Assembly: GCA_036674765.1 (NCBI GenBank)
Contig: JARVKI010000007.1
Coordinates: forward strand, 248,001 to 312,000
Direction: 5' to 3'
Length of the DNA stretch: 64,000 nt
Source: Seiridium cupressi
Lineage: Eukaryota; Ascomycota; Sordariomycetes; Amphisphaeriales; Sporocadaceae
This document shows positions 1 to 12,300 of the stretch, piece by piece (position 1 is the first letter of the stretch; the number at the start of each line of letters is the position of its first letter). The position numbers and the translations under genes were made by a program. The notes below the pieces were generated by a model that was given only the letters and a program-made list of their open reading frames with translations, was not told the DNA's origin and did not search any database.

Positions 1-1373
1 TCGGGCAACGCCATCGGCCCCTTCGCCCTGTCTCTTTACATGCTGTCTTTTGGTGCTGCACAGTTCAAGCCCAACATTTCGCCTACTCTCATGGATCAAT
101 CTCCCCACAAGGTTGCTCATGTCATCACTAACAAGAGCGGCGAAAAGGTTATCGTTGACCCTGAAGAGTCTATCAACAGTGTCATGTTGTGGTTCTACCT
201 TCTCATCAACATTGGCGCTTGCTTTGGGATTGCGACAACTTACCTGGCCAAGATTGTTGGCTACTGGGCCGCCTACTTGATTCCTACCATCTTGTACCTT
301 TTACTTCCTCCTCTACTATGGTACCTGAATCCGCGACTGGTCAAACAGCCCCCAGGTGGCTCCGATCTGGGAAATGTCTTCAAGGTGCTCGGAGACATCT
401 TCGCCCATGGTGGTCTGAGTCGCATCGGCCGCAAGGGCTTCTGGGACCTCGGCAAGCCCAGCGTTCGTCGGGCTGCTGGTTCCACTAAGGACTACGGCTA
501 CGATGACGAGTTCGTCAAAGATGTCCACCGTACCTTCCAAGCCTGCGGTATCTTCATCTTCCAGCCTATCTTCCAGATCAACGATGGTGGTCTCGGTGCC
601 GCAGCCAACGCCTTGACAGCTGGCATGGATACCAACGGTGTCCCCAACGATCTTTTGGACAACCTGAACTCAGTCTCTATCGTCATCAGTAAGTTTCTTG
701 TTCCTCGATAGTTTTCTAAATTTGCAATCGACATGCTAACCAAACACTCGCAGTGGTCCCTGTCATGAACCACCTCCTCTACCCTCTCCTCCGTAGATGG
801 GGCATCAAGTGGGGCGCGATCTCCCGTATGACCTTCGGCTTCGCCATTTGCACCATTGGTTCGATTGGATTCTCCATCCTCCAGTACTATGTCTACCAGA
901 CCTCGCCTTGTGGCTGGAATGCCACTACTTGCGCCACGATCGTCCCCGAGGGCGAGAACTCGCTCTCTACCGTATCCTACGGACTCTACTCCATTCCCAT
1001 CATCATCACCGCCATTTCCGAGATTTTCATCAATGTTACGGCCTACGGCATCGCCTACTCTCGGTCTCCCAAGAACATGAAGGGTCTCGTCGCCTCGATC
1101 AACCTATTCATGACCGCTATCTCTGCTGCCATTGGTCTAGCTACGGCTCCCGCCATCCAAGATCCCTACTTGATCTGGGCTTTCGCAGGTCCCACCATTG
1201 CCGGTGCTGTCCTGACCGTCATCTTCTGGTTCACTTTCAAGCACATGGACAAGGATGAATTCGTCATTAACACCGACTTTGGTGACATGAAGCGAGACTC
1301 TGATGCGGAGAGCGATGTCGAGCGCAATCACGGTGCTGTCATTTCCGACGAGAAGACCTCCGTCAAGGCATAA
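1..1373 (+). CDS. ptr2: POT-family di/tripeptide transporter, 3' part
   Basis: Proton-coupled oligopeptide transporter of the plasma membrane (PTR2/POT branch of the MFS), importing di- and tripeptides. The frame is open from base 1, so the 5' end lies outside the window. Exons are 1-688 and 754-1373. The intron at 689-753 has a GTAAGT donor, a GCTAAC branch point and a CAG acceptor, and joining it restores an Ile-Met-Val-Pro-Val-Met-Asn run inside a transmembrane stretch. Several hydrophobic helices alternate with short loops, including a long central cytoplasmic loop with basic residues and the late helices near 960-1240. The protein ends in an acidic hydrophilic tail (Asp/Glu-rich, last about 35 residues), usual for fungal PTR2. 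Recognition rests on overall family resemblance of the C-terminal half; the ExxER motif of the N-terminal half is not in view. Confidence 0.85.
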
Positions 1374-2413
1374 GACTAAGCATAACAACTCACGGAGAAT
1401 GGGGATGCAAATCCAACGGCTGTTTGTTAATGTTACCCGCACCCCTTGTTCACTTGAATCGGGGATGTCCTGTAGCTAGTGAATGAAGTATGTCCAAGAT
1501 AGAACTGCTGGACTCTAATATATAGTTTATGGACTATCTTGAACAACTTGATATCAATCTTTCCTGGACACATCCATAACCATATTATGTCAATTACCGT
1601 TTGGGATTAAGATTGGCCGACTAGCTCAATCGTCGGACAGGCGCTATCGCTACCTACTATCAATAATAGTACTATAAAATACCAGTGTCCATATCCTTTT
1701 GCTTCTCTGGCGACCTGAATATCGTATTAACCAATAAACCAATAGATAAAGCCTCTCAATGCTGCCCATTCTTTTGAAGACAATTCACATTATAGGAATC
1801 TCAGCTGTTAGGGGTCTGGCCTCGGTATCATAAACAGACGTATTAATCTTATAGTTCCACTAGACTGTAAGAGCAGAGACGGTTTGGGTGATGAACACCC
1901 CAGTAAAAACGGAAGTTTGTTCAAGGCATTTCAACAATATCGAAACTAATAATTAATTCAGCATCCAGTCCAGTGCCAAGATCGTCCATCGTATCCGACA
2001 CAATGGAGGGGGGCGGGTGCACAGGTGCTGTCTACACCAGGCCCGAAGTTGAAATAAGCTCAAACCCTCAGCTCTCCACAGCCCTCGTAACGCTTATTCT
2101 GCGACTAGCATCGCCATGGCTTCCTTGCCGCGCAACCCTCTGGTCGATCGTGGCACCTGTCGATGTGAACTAGTAACGGGGTTCAGCTGAACGACTACGC
2201 TCCGATGTGGAAAAGTCAAAGCTGGCGCGCCAAGACGGGTGGTTCGTATTATTGCCGAGAGTTTTCGTTTCATGTCAAAAGTATCCCGGATTCCTACCGC
2301 CGTGCTGGGAAGTGCGGTACTGAGATCGGGTGGATGGCGAGGTGTTTGCAAAGCGTCGGTCAGATGGGATAAGTCTAGGGTCGTACTGGTCACACAGGTG
2401 AGACATTGGTCTG
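1374..2413. other. intergenic region
   Basis: 3' flank of the peptide transporter, followed by the upstream region of the secreted protein gene. Open frames here (for example 2094-2477 on the minus strand) are short, without recognisable domains or splice logic. I see no RNA gene or mobile element. Confidence 0.5.
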
Positions 2414-2421
2414 TATTTAAA
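2414..2421 (+). promoter_or_regulatory. TATA-like element of the secreted Cys-rich protein gene
   Basis: TATTTAAA about 105 bases before the ATG at 2526, a plausible core-promoter distance in fungi. Sequence match only. Confidence 0.3.
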
Positions 2422-2525
2422 GGATCTATGGCCGCTCTCAGATGGGTGAGGAAAATAGAAGAAGACGTCAAGATCATGCTGACGAGAAGTTAAAGTAAAA
2501 ACCCTAGCAATCGATTTTCTTCTTC

Positions 2526-3043
2526 ATGGATCTTGCATTCCCCCTCATGGCCCTTGGTCTCATTGCGACCTCTATCGCCCAGCCTTTAGAAGCCCGAGAC
2601 CAATTTCAAACAGTGCACCTCACCTTCCACGGCGGTCCAGCTTCGTATTCCATGGCCATCCTGGCCAACGGGTTAGCGCATCCTACCAGTGGGTTCCCAT
2701 ATGCCTTTTCCACCTCCTGTAATGCCACAGTTCAAAACCTGACATGCCCCATCTCCTAGATAACAACATCTCTGTGAGCATCATTGATGCGCCAGATTAT
2801 AATGCCATCTCCCAATGTACCTTTTACACCACGGACGAGAAGACATTGGTCAGCGCTATTACGGATAAAGGGCTGCAGCAGGTCATCGTGGGTCCACCTG
2901 AACCCATCACGGCGGTGAGCTGCTACGGCATGTGTGTTAGTACTTACGGAGACTGCTATGATATCCATGAGCAATTTGTCGGGCCCTGCTGTAATGGGTT
3001 CTGTGCTGCTGATAAGTGCAGACCCTGGATCAGCCCGTCCTAA
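2526..3043 (+). CDS. small secreted cysteine-rich protein (spliced, 148 aa)
   Basis: Two frames join across an intron at 2689-2759 (GTGGGT donor, CTCCTAG acceptor): exon 1 is 2526-2688 and exon 2 is 2760-3043, with matching phase. The join gives the smooth run His-Pro-Thr-Asn-Asn-Asn-Ile-Ser-Val. The first 18-20 residues form a signal peptide (hydrophobic MALGLIATSIA core, then Gln-Pro-Leu-Glu-Ala-Arg). The C-terminal 60 residues hold seven of the eight cysteines outside the leader (after an isolated QC), with pattern SC-x3-C-x6-C, then CC-x3-C-x4-C, a knottin-like spacing. The body carries an Asp-Ala-Pro-Asp-Tyr motif. It belongs to the loosely defined small secreted Cys-rich proteins of ascomycetes; function unknown, possibly effector-like or surface-active. 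Without splicing, exon 1 runs into a stop at 2759, so a gene caller could split it in two. Confidence 0.75.
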
Positions 3044-3546
3044 ATCGCGAAGGTGTGGATGTTTGAGGGATTGGCTTGAACACTGGTAAACGAGTGAAGT
3101 TGAAGAGTATTGAATTGGATCTCGCACTGGTTTTTCTGACGACGTATTGCCCCATTCACCATCTCTTTGATCAAGATAATACAAATAGCGAACAATAATA
3201 ATGAAAATCACTTGACCACAACAATTTCATCCCTTTCTGGCACCCATTTCCCCTGGAAGAAATACGTCTCGGGACTCTGTGGCAAACAGTTGACTCCTTA
3301 TCTGCAAGCATTTTGCCGTTTTGAAAACCAATTCCTTAACACTAGACGGGGGCCCACTGCAAGGTCCATCGTCAGCAATAGATTCTATGGGTATACATGG
3401 CGAGTTATTAAGAAACCCGCAGTTCAGGATTTGAAACACCCGACGAAGAAACGTCGCGCTACCAGAAATGGCCACAGAGAGGGGAGAGAAACAACACCAG
3501 AACTTGCTTACACCATTCTTTCACGGGCTTCGCTGGCTAGTGTCCT
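3044..3546. other. intergenic region
   Basis: Lies between the 3' ends of the secreted protein gene and the rhodopsin-domain relic. The plus-strand frame at 3167-3853 is antisense to that relic and shows no domain. Nothing else seen. Confidence 0.45.
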
Positions 3547-4794
3547 CTACAAATTCTTGAATCTGCGAAAGATGCTCGATCTTCGGCTTATCTTGATACC
3601 TTCTCTTCTTGGCAGGTGGCTGAAGCTCATGCTATCAAGGTCTGGGAGATCAGGTACTGGAGGTGGGCTCCCCGGCACGCTGGTAGCATCGGAAATTCGC
3701 TGTCGGGTCCAATGGCCTGTCTCATCAAGTGCTAGGAATGGGCCAGCTCTTCGGAGTTTGTCCCATGCTGCTATTATAGTGACAGAAATTTCAGCTGTGG
3801 CGAGAATCACGAGTTGCACTGCGTTGACTAGGAGCTATCAGTGGGCCGCGTAGTCTAGGGCAATGAGGAAGAACCACCTATGTCGCTTTTACCACTGTCC
3901 TGGATGGCGTAGATTTTGGCGAAAGAAGTTATCCCAGCGCTGGAGTACTATGTCAGTGCTAGATCGTGTACTTCGATGCCAGGACAGCAACTTACAATAC
4001 CCCCATGCTCATCGCCGCCAGAGCGCTGAGCTTCTCCTTCCTGTCAATACTCAGGCCCCAGAGAATGTTCCAAGTAGAGCCAGTGTGACGTCCATCAGCC
4101 CAGAGTAAGCTATGGTTGGGTAAGCAGTGATAGATCAAATGTGCAGTCTGCTCACATACCGGCTGTGAAGATGTTGTAATGGACATTTATCGAGTAAGAC
4201 CAGCACGTGCCGGTAAGGCTCATCACCCATGTCTTCTCAAGTGGCCAGCATCGGGTCCACGTAGTCACACCACTCACACCGCGAACTGCATTCACGGATA
4301 TTATGATGAACCAAATAAAGATTTTCTGCCGTCCAGATGATATCCTGAGCAGGATCACGGCGAATGCAGTCTTGCTCCAAGCAGCGCCAATGATCATGAA
4401 GGTTCCCGCAAAGTTAGACACGAGACGCATGGGGGAGAATTTGTGAGGTTCGATATCGTATGAGTGTTTCCCGAAGCCGAACGTTACGGCGAACGTTATT
4501 GAGATGTTGCCTCCGAGTAGCATCAGCTAAGTTATCGTCAGCCTGCGCTGTGATTGTCAGAAGTAATGCAGCTTGCTCACTCACCCAAGATGCTATCAGG
4601 ATGTAGTCGTCCCACCAGAGCCTCTTCTGACGAAGAAACTTGTAATATACCCGCAGAATCAACCACGCTGCCGCCATGGAGCTGAGGACCCAAACACATA
4701 CATTCACTTGTGGGCCAAAGTTGTCGTGCGGTAACGATGGGTTGACCACCTGGCCCGACGAGATCATGGGAGCCAGAGCTCCTGCACCGGACAT
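3547..4794 (-). pseudogene. decayed fungal rhodopsin-domain integral membrane protein
   Basis: Reads on the minus strand as the fungal seven-helix rhodopsin-domain family found near PTH11-like receptors. Exon 1 is 4794-4585, intron 4527-4584, exon 2 is 4526-4160, intron 4110-4159, exon 3 is 4109-3996, intron 3940-3995, exon 4 from 3939; all introns are GT-AG and phases match. Family hallmarks are present: LWWDDYILIASW, then NIFTA joined to AYSGLMDVTLALL, then WNILWGLSIDRKEKL, MSMGVFAGITSFAKIYAIQD and TAEISVTIIAA. The reading frame is broken: between LALL and WNILW (about 4068-4076) bases are missing compared with the usual LLPW, shifting the frame, and before the last conserved block the frame meets consecutive TGA and TAG codons (about 3840). 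The C-terminal Ser/Pro/Arg tail ends at 3547. I infer an inactivated gene; sequencing error could explain the shift but not the two stops as well. Confidence 0.65.
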
Positions 4795-5928
4795 GATGGC
4801 CGACTCGGAGTTCTCTTGTGCAGTTTTGCGACGAAGTATAACAGCGACAACACACAGAACTACGGTTCACATCATCCACCTTAAAATAGAGTAATGTGGC
4901 AGGAAGATTGGATGACCCAAGTCGTGAGAAACATCATATTATCGATCTTGACATAGCAAGTCCGGGACAGCAGCATCCTGTTATAAAATTCTAGAATGAT
5001 GCGCAGGGAGCACATCGCATGAACCCTGAGACCGTACCCAGGGGAGTGTGATGAAGACGACAGGAAATCTTGCCGATCAAGCGGGAAGGCTTCGCGTGTG
5101 CTGACAGGATGGATAATTGACTATAGCCAGGAACTGATGTCCTTTGCATTGGATGAATAAGGGCTGATCAGGCGAAATGGTCTTTTACCCCAGATGTGAC
5201 ACTGCAGGAGGACTGATCAATTCTGTACGGGAGCCAGGGTTGGGGTCTGGCTTCCCGAAATCCGGGGGACGTCAAGTGTAGAGTACAGGGGTTAGCTCAG
5301 CTGTATCTGACATGTTTTCCCCGAGGATGCATTTGGCAGAGGCTGGGACACGCGGTAGATACATTTAGATTGTAGTATTCAGCGACCTTGGTCTGGCGGC
5401 CCACCAACAGCCCACCCCAACGCATTGAATCGCACGACGATCAACCACTAACGGAAATCAGGGTTTCAGATGCACCCCGAGTTCAGCTCTCCTTCCCTTG
5501 GCGCAAGATCCCAACCATGGTATTCAATAGGAATAAAATATTATCCGTCGTCATATTACTCGTCTACCTACTTCGTATTCAGACACTTCTACCGTGATTC
5601 TTTGTTCATAGCGATGTTCTGTGTCTGCTCCCCCCGCAATATGCTTGGCGATCAATCAGATGCGACCCGGGAAATTATATCCTTCGTCCCAGAGGACAAG
5701 CCACAGTATGTTGGTCACGAGCGAGAGGTTGCTGATCGGATGCAATCAACCACCCGAATTCTTTGTGTTGTCTGTCTCTACGAAGATGTCAAGGAATAAG
5801 GGCCGGATTGCGCGTCACGAATTCGACAAAGACTTACCTTTTTGTGCATGGATTCTGAATTAATATTGAATTAAACACTTCTCTACATACCTAGAGCAGT
5901 TAAATTTATCATTTCCGCTCGAAACTAG
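4795..5928. other. intergenic region
   Basis: Upstream side of the rhodopsin-domain relic and downstream side of the Pro/Arg-rich gene. Small frames at 5388-5863 show no domains. Nothing else supported. Confidence 0.45.
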
Positions 5929-6894
5929 TTACTGTGGAACGCACAGATCTGGATTCTGAGTCCTAGTGGACCTTTGTTTCGATTTGTGACGACTTGGCTT
6001 GTCTGACACTTTGCGCGGGCTGTCTTTTATACTATTTGACTGGTGCTCACGGTCGCGTCTGGAGTCATGGCTTTGATGTTTCCTTCCGCGATCTGTTTCT
6101 TCTGCTGTACTCGTAGCGGTTGCTCTTCGGGGGCTTGGCTCTGCAAGCTGGTTGACCGACTGCGTGCCGGTGTTTATGTATATGTGAACGGGAGGTTCTC
6201 GTGGTAGAGTATCATGCTCTCTGGTCTGCGGACACGCAGGCGCATCTCTGGACGCTGACATTTCCCGGGCAGAAGCAGGGTAACTTCCAAACTCAGGTGT
6301 AAGACCAAGCTCCTCTCTGCTAGAAACTGCTCGTGTGTTTTTTAATTGCGTCTGGAGAAGCCGTGACGGTCTGACTGATGGGAGCTCCCGAGACGGCCGA
6401 GCCAAGTGGTGGAATGATGGTGGCGGATACTCACGAAAACTTTCTCGCCGTTTGACTGGCAAAGGAGGAGCACGGGATGACTGGTGTCTATCCACCTCGA
6501 CTCGCGGTCGTTGGTATACGAATGGTTCGGGGATAGTGTTACGTATCGGGCCACCAGGGCAGTCTCTAGAATCTCTCAAGCCTTCTCCGGTGGGTGGCGC
6601 ATACATGCCTCGCCTATGATGGGACTCGTAGATATGATCAGTGACTGGCGTCGTACTCGAGTGGTCCGCGGTGGAGTTGTAATAACCAGTACCATACGCC
6701 TCTTCTCGTGGCAGCTTCTCGTAAGGAGGTGGAGGAGGAGGAGGAGGAATGTGAGAGTATCGGCGTTTCATGGGGTTCTCGGGAATATGAACCCTCTCAA
6801 AATCGAGGGCAGTGGCGTTGTGCTGGATGTACTCGCGCGGCTGTGCGTCGTTACGGTTGTTAATACGAGGGTCTGGCTGGCTGGAGCGATACAT
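5929..6894 (-). CDS. hypothetical disordered Pro/Arg/Ser-rich protein
   Basis: A single uninterrupted frame of 321 residues. It has no recognisable enzymatic domain, signal peptide or membrane helix. Composition is strongly biased to Arg, Pro, Ser and His, with an eight-proline run near residue 50 (from a GGA/GGT-rich tract at about 6726-6752) followed by PYEKLPREEAYGTGYY, and a basic Arg/Lys/Ser-rich C-terminal 70 residues rich in Asp-Arg and Arg-Lys pairs. This resembles low-complexity adaptor or RNA-associated proteins of fungi, but no family can be named. The start at 6894 is the first ATG of the frame; an upstream exon cannot be excluded. Its length against random expectation is the main support for it being coding. 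Confidence 0.55.
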   Translation of the reverse strand: MYRSSQPDPRINNRNDAQPREYIQHNATALDFERVHIPENPMKRRYSHIPPPPPPPPYEKLPREEAYGTGYYNSTADHSSTTPVTDHIYESHHRRGMYAPPTGEGLRDSRDCPGGPIRNTIPEPFVYQRPRVEVDRHQSSRAPPLPVKRRESFREYPPPSFHHLARPSRELPSVRPSRLLQTQLKNTRAVSSREELGLTPEFGSYPASAREMSASRDAPACPQTREHDTLPREPPVHIYINTGTQSVNQLAEPSPRRATATSTAEETDRGRKHQSHDSRRDREHQSNSIKDSPRKVSDKPSRHKSKQRSTRTQNPDLCVPQ

Positions 6895-8793
6895 GATCTC
6901 GAGCAGGGGAGGGCTATGCAGATTTGTCCAGTGTACAACTTCTACTAAGTTGAATTGAGTAAGTGATTGGGTTGACCTTTTGGATACCTCGATTGGAGGA
7001 TGGTGGCGTACTGCCTCCTATTAATAGTTGCCGCTACAAATCTGAACAACCAACATGAATGTTTATGTGCGACATTGCCTTCATATCGCAACAATGCCTA
7101 GACAATATATATTTGTAAAGTCTTTCCCACTGATTTTCTGGTTCATGCCTGAGTTTCTAGAGACATACGGCAAGTCCTGCCTTTGTTTCATGTAGCACGA
7201 CATGTTGCTAGCCAAGTAAGTTGATACTTGTCACGGGTTTCATGTAGACAAAGGACTAGGTTCATATTCAATAAGAACAGGCTAAAAATAGTTGTAACAC
7301 TTCGTGCTACAACTGTTCTTTATCCCTTATCCCACCATACACCACGTGACAATACTCTTTTCCATACAATCTACTCTTTTGTTATCAAGACACCACCGCT
7401 TCAGAGACATGCTAGTGATAAAGATGGCCTGCTTTCATTCTACTAAGAATTATGAAATGGATGTGGCGCTAAGCTGTTCAATTTCATCAATATCGAGTGA
7501 AAGCGCATGTCTACCAATACATGACTTATTCATAGTCAGCCTACAATTGGAAAATCAATAATTTAACGTTAGCATAAACATACACCCTCAAAAATATCAG
7601 CGGTGGCACAATCGATTTGTTCCGCGAAAGTTCTTTGGTTCCTTTTCCGTGGTGCTTTGTCCACCCCCTCGAGTCTGAATAGGGCGAATCATCGATCTGA
7701 CTAACCGGCGAGCGATAATCGCCAAGTTTATCTCCTCTGACTTATTGCATGGGCTAAAGAAAAAAACAAAGACATTAATCGTTGCCTATGTAACGGTCGA
7801 GTCCACCACCTACACACTGCAAATCATATCATGTATTGATTTGCCTCTTAAAATTAATTTCCTTTTCCTTTTCAGAGACTCCGCGCATCTATAACTGGCC
7901 CGTTTTTGTGGGTGCTTTCACGAGGCATGTTTGCCTCGTACCATAATTGAGACTGTATCGTTCTTTGGTGAATAGATTTCTAGCCGCGAAATCATCATAA
8001 TCAATAACTATGAGATGCCAGAGAGCGTGTAAGATGGTATTTTATGTCCTGTTCGGAGTCAATTGCACAATATTTTCAATTGAATAAGGCAGAAGTTGGC
8101 CGAGCCAGTACCACCAGAAGTACAAAGCTGGGCGATTTCATTAGGGAATAAGATTCCCCTTGCATTGATTCTGTAAGTTTCGTGCCCAACATGGAAACGC
8201 CACTTAACCGGCAGATGAAATGGTATACAAGTGCTCAGACGGGTGGCAAGTCAAATTCCTAGCCGGCGGGGTCGAAAAACTCCCATCACATGTCGCTACT
8301 CATGGAATTAACGCTAGGCATAGCTGTTGTTCAGTGTAACAAGATTTTCAGGAGCTTGAGGCAAGCTGCCCACCGCGAACCACTGTGCAAATTGGTTCGT
8401 CCTTCGTGCCTCCATCACGCTGTATGAGCATTGCCTGCTCTATTCTGTAGTCGTGAATCTGGTTGCTTGTGCATTAACCCATATGCTTGTACCTTTGCAT
8501 ACTATGGGTCCTCGTAAACTTGACTCCCTGCCCACAGAAACGACTTGTGATACCAATACAGGTGTCATGTGCTTTATTGACGCAGAAGAGGCATAGATCC
8601 TTCGTGAGATGTAGTTGAAGTCCAAACTCGTGCTACCTATTAGAACAATGTCCGAAAGGGTGACTAATGATAGAGCCACATAATCTCGGACAGCACTAGA
8701 CATTTTCACACTTATAAACGACCCAGAATATCAGCTTAATTTGCTTGTAACATTCCCTCAGCTAAATATCTAAATGTCATAATCCAGACTGAA
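6895..8793. other. AT-rich intergenic region
   Basis: About 1.9 kb, AT-rich, with only short frames (7228-7561 plus, 8440-8709 minus) lacking domain or splice support. I find no tRNA, inverted-repeat element or other feature. Confidence 0.45.
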
Positions 8794-9308
8794 CTAAATG
8801 GCACTCCAACCCAACCAAACCCAAGGCTTGGGATCGGTGGTTCTATATGTACGAATGGGAACCGAGGAGTCGGAGACCTCAGAGATGTTCGACGAACTAG
8901 AGTACGTAATCTGCTCGCTGTGAGCCAGAACATCATAATTATCGAGCAAGCCAGTCCAAGCCTTTGTTCAGTGTTAGTATGATGTTCTAAGCTGAGATTG
9001 CAATTAACAAGGCTGCGTACCCAAAATTGTAAGGTAGTGAGGTCTGTTCCACATGTGAATTTGGAGTCATCGATGGTGCAGGGCCCATCGAGAGATGTGA
9101 GGGTGGTGTAAACCGAGCCGGATCGAGTTCCAGTGAAGGTACCGCAGAGACTGTCCTCTGTGGTCCAGTTGCCCGCATTGGTCAGACAGCCAAGATCCGT
9201 ACCTCTGTCGGCGGTCAATGAGGAGAGCGTCCGTAGCTGACCAGTGCCATTGAAGGTGGTGGCGGAGGCAACACCGGCGAGGGCGGCGAGGGTAATGTTG
9301 CGGAGCAT
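8794..9308 (-). CDS. small secreted protein (spliced, 151 aa)
   Basis: Exon 1 is 9308-9021 (96 codons) and exon 2 is 8961-8794. The intron at 8962-9020 has a GTACGC donor, an ACTAAC branch point and an AAAG acceptor, phase 0, and the join yields LQFW followed by AWTGLLDNYDVLAHSEQ. Residues 1-17 are a signal peptide ending Ala-Ser-Ala. Four cysteines lie in exon 1 (GCL, LCG, PCT, TCG), enough for two disulfides, and the sequence is rich in Thr, Ser and Gly, as in small beta-rich secreted proteins of ascomycetes. The spliced end, PWVWLGWSAI, is aromatic. Reading through the intron would give a 190-residue protein whose tail looks unrelated, so I prefer the spliced model. Function not recognised. 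Confidence 0.65.
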
Positions 9309-12300
9309 GTTTGGTTATTGAAGGAACGTTGTAATAAGGAATGTCTGGTAGATACTCTTGTTGTACGGTGATGGTGATTTTACGAGTCCACTTTGGATAA
9401 TACAAATGATCCTCTGGACCCTCGAGGTGATCGGCGGCCACATGGAGATATTATGCTAAAGTACTTAGATACTTGTACATCGGCGGGCCAAGGGTCTGTG
9501 GACGTCACCCATCCGGCTGGTTCTGCCTCAAGCTGCTGTTGGTTCGCCCCCCTCCAAATGTTTGATTGCGTACCAGTGTCCCTGCAAATTAAGTGCGGAG
9601 CCGGATGTTGTTTAGTCGAGCGGGAACAGGGTGGCAGGTTGATGCTACGCTTCGGCCCAACGTCATCAAACTAACAGATCAGGCTGCCTTCATCACTCCA
9701 TTTTTTTTTTCTTTTTTTCTGTGCATCACTCATCTTCCGGGTCTGCTTGGTCATTGATTAGTAGTGAGTTGCTCGTAGCCGTCAGCGGCCACATCCGGGC
9801 AACGGAAACTACATTAGCACTCCTAGATCATGCTATTGTGGACCACACGCGATTCCCAGACGTTGAAACCTCACCAGTGCTCACTCTGCTATGGACCGTG
9901 AGTCGAAGCGGCCAGCCGGCTTGCCTCGTCACCGCCAAGACAGAGAAAGCCATGCTCCCGTTGAAGATTTTCCATACCATGATGATATGTTCGACCAGCA
10001 TCCGCAGATTTGAGGAGCAGATTGGTCTTCCTTCGCTAGACCTGCAGAGGCAAGGGATGCAGCTTAGACCGCTAATGCAACCACTGTTATCCTGGAATGG
10101 TTTCACTGGAAGGTTGCTGAGACCTTGCTGTCAATCACGTAGGGTCCGTGGTCATTGGTTCCGACACATCGGAAGCTCCATCGGGGCCCTTGTGACGAGA
10201 CCCTCAGTTGTTGAAGCCCCTGGTGCTTTGCTGCCGGCATGTTATCTGCTGGAATCTGCTAGAACGGAGCATTGGGCTGCGGAATGCAACCAATGCCACT
10301 GCGCCCTGGACTTGCACCCCTGTGAGTGGATAAAAGTCTCCTCGGCACATTACGTGGATAGCGACGCCAGCGCCCGAACAAGGCCCTCGATTGGCCTGTA
10401 CGGCGGGCGCGACCGTACTGGCAGAACTTCCCCACAATGCAATTGGGGCCGCGAAATACTAATCGTGGTTCTAGCCCATCCGTTTCACTAATCCTGGGTG
10501 GCGCCGCACGAAGATCATGACCCCTTTCAGCTGATATTCGAGTTTGACGGCTGATGCTGGACTACCGACTATCGATAAACACGCCCGGTTTCGCGCATGC
10601 TCGTTCCATCACGAGGCTAAGATCGTCAGCGATAGTTAGACAGATGCGGGAGAGACTGATGTAATGTCGTCCTCCGACGTTCCTTCACAGAATGATGGCT
10701 TGAGCATCACTGGAGCTTTGGGCATCTTGGATTATAGGTGCGGCCTCAGTTAGCCAGCCATATTACAGAAGTCCTCATATGTGACATTTGATTTCTCGGC
10801 GTTCGAAAGCTGCCGAGGATAGTCTCTGCTACGCGAGTTATAATGCCATGTCTGTATCCGGTGAGCCTTGCTGCATTGACGCGTCGAATCTATACCAGCC
10901 GTACCGCGTCTCCACTGCCTCGGCCTGTAGCGCCCACATCCCGTTCGATGTTCTTCAAGAAAATTCCACTTATCAACTATTCTGTCACCCGCTTATCATA
11001 GCTCGTCACACTACCACGTTACCCATAAGTTACTCTGTGGACTCAGATCCGACCTATCCGTGGACAAACGCCGTTGAAAGCATGATTCAAAGTTCTTAGT
11101 TTACTCTAGCAGGGCGTGAAACGGGAGACTATTCGTGATATCCCTGGCTTCCACACATGTGTGGAGGACACTGCGGACGGCCGACTACGCCACTGGTCCC
11201 GGAATATGTACCAAGATATTTGCGGATTATGGGGGCCAACGCGACCCCCAGTAGTCGACCAAGCTTTCGGCTATCGCCTCGGGAGGGAATACATAATCAC
11301 TTCAATGTGACCATGGTTAGCCTTGCTTGGCAGGAGGGACCGGCAAACATATTTTCACTATCACTATTGACAAGCATTGCGTGGTAATGGTCTCCACGAA
11401 TCAGCCCCTAAGGGCAGGAACAAGATCAACAATGCGACGTTTTGGGTGACGGCTTTGCCGTCAGGCAGAGCAGGGCTCAATCTGCTCCTGATCCCCGGGG
11501 GCATCGAGGCTTACTTGATCTCGCCCACAGCTTCGAGAGATGATGATTGTGCCCTCCTCCCAACGAAGGAATTCGAACGAATGCTTACAGCTCCATGGTA
11601 CTGTGGCTATTTCTACGATCGGTCTCAATGAGTTCGTTATGTTGACTGAACTGTACTTTCTTTGTATGTCCGTCCGCGACTGTTGATATGAGTCGTAATA
11701 ATGATATGTAGCCCGGCGGCGTTGCCACAGCGAAAGAGTAATTACAGCATTTGGCTTGGACTTGAAAAAGTGAACTAACACAGCCCGGGACGATAGACTG
11801 CTGTTCGAGCGGTTTGCTGTTGAGATTCGTAATTAATTCGAATCACATGTGGACGCCTAGTCTACGTGTGCTTTCAATTCCATTCAGTAGCTTGCGTATT
11901 GATTGATTAATTGATTGATCGCTAATCGGTTACGGCAACATTCTGCCCCATAAAGTTGCACGTGGCATGAACAAAAACTCCACAATAAAAGTCCCTGCAG
12001 AAGTTATTGACTACATGTATTGAAGGCACTGCATCATATGCAAAGGCCTAGAGTGCGATGGATGATACACATGCGCTAATACCACGTGTTGGTTTTATTT
12101 ACTATGCAATGGACAGTCAAACAAGGAGTCAAATGGATTAGGTTGCAGAAACACCTACAGTGTTTCACATGTGCATTGCATTTTACGAACATCAGTGCAA
12201 CTCAACTGTGTATGACTGATTGATCGGCATTGTACAATCGCAAGCCTCGAATGTACTGGCAGTCTTCTTAAAGAATATTGTTCTATCCGGAAGAATGAAT

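Noticed and set aside
2094..2477. 127-codon minus-strand frame
   Set aside because: It overlaps the promoter of the secreted Cys-rich gene and shows no domain or signal.
3167..3853. 228-codon plus-strand frame
   Set aside because: It is antisense to the conserved parts of the rhodopsin-domain relic and has no features of its own.
9721..10491. 256-codon open frame on the plus strand as a gene
   Set aside because: No domain, signal peptide or splice logic; unusual residue composition. Another frame starting at an ATG at 9891 looks more protein-like at first but meets seven TGA/TAG stops in about 200 codons, no fewer than chance would give.
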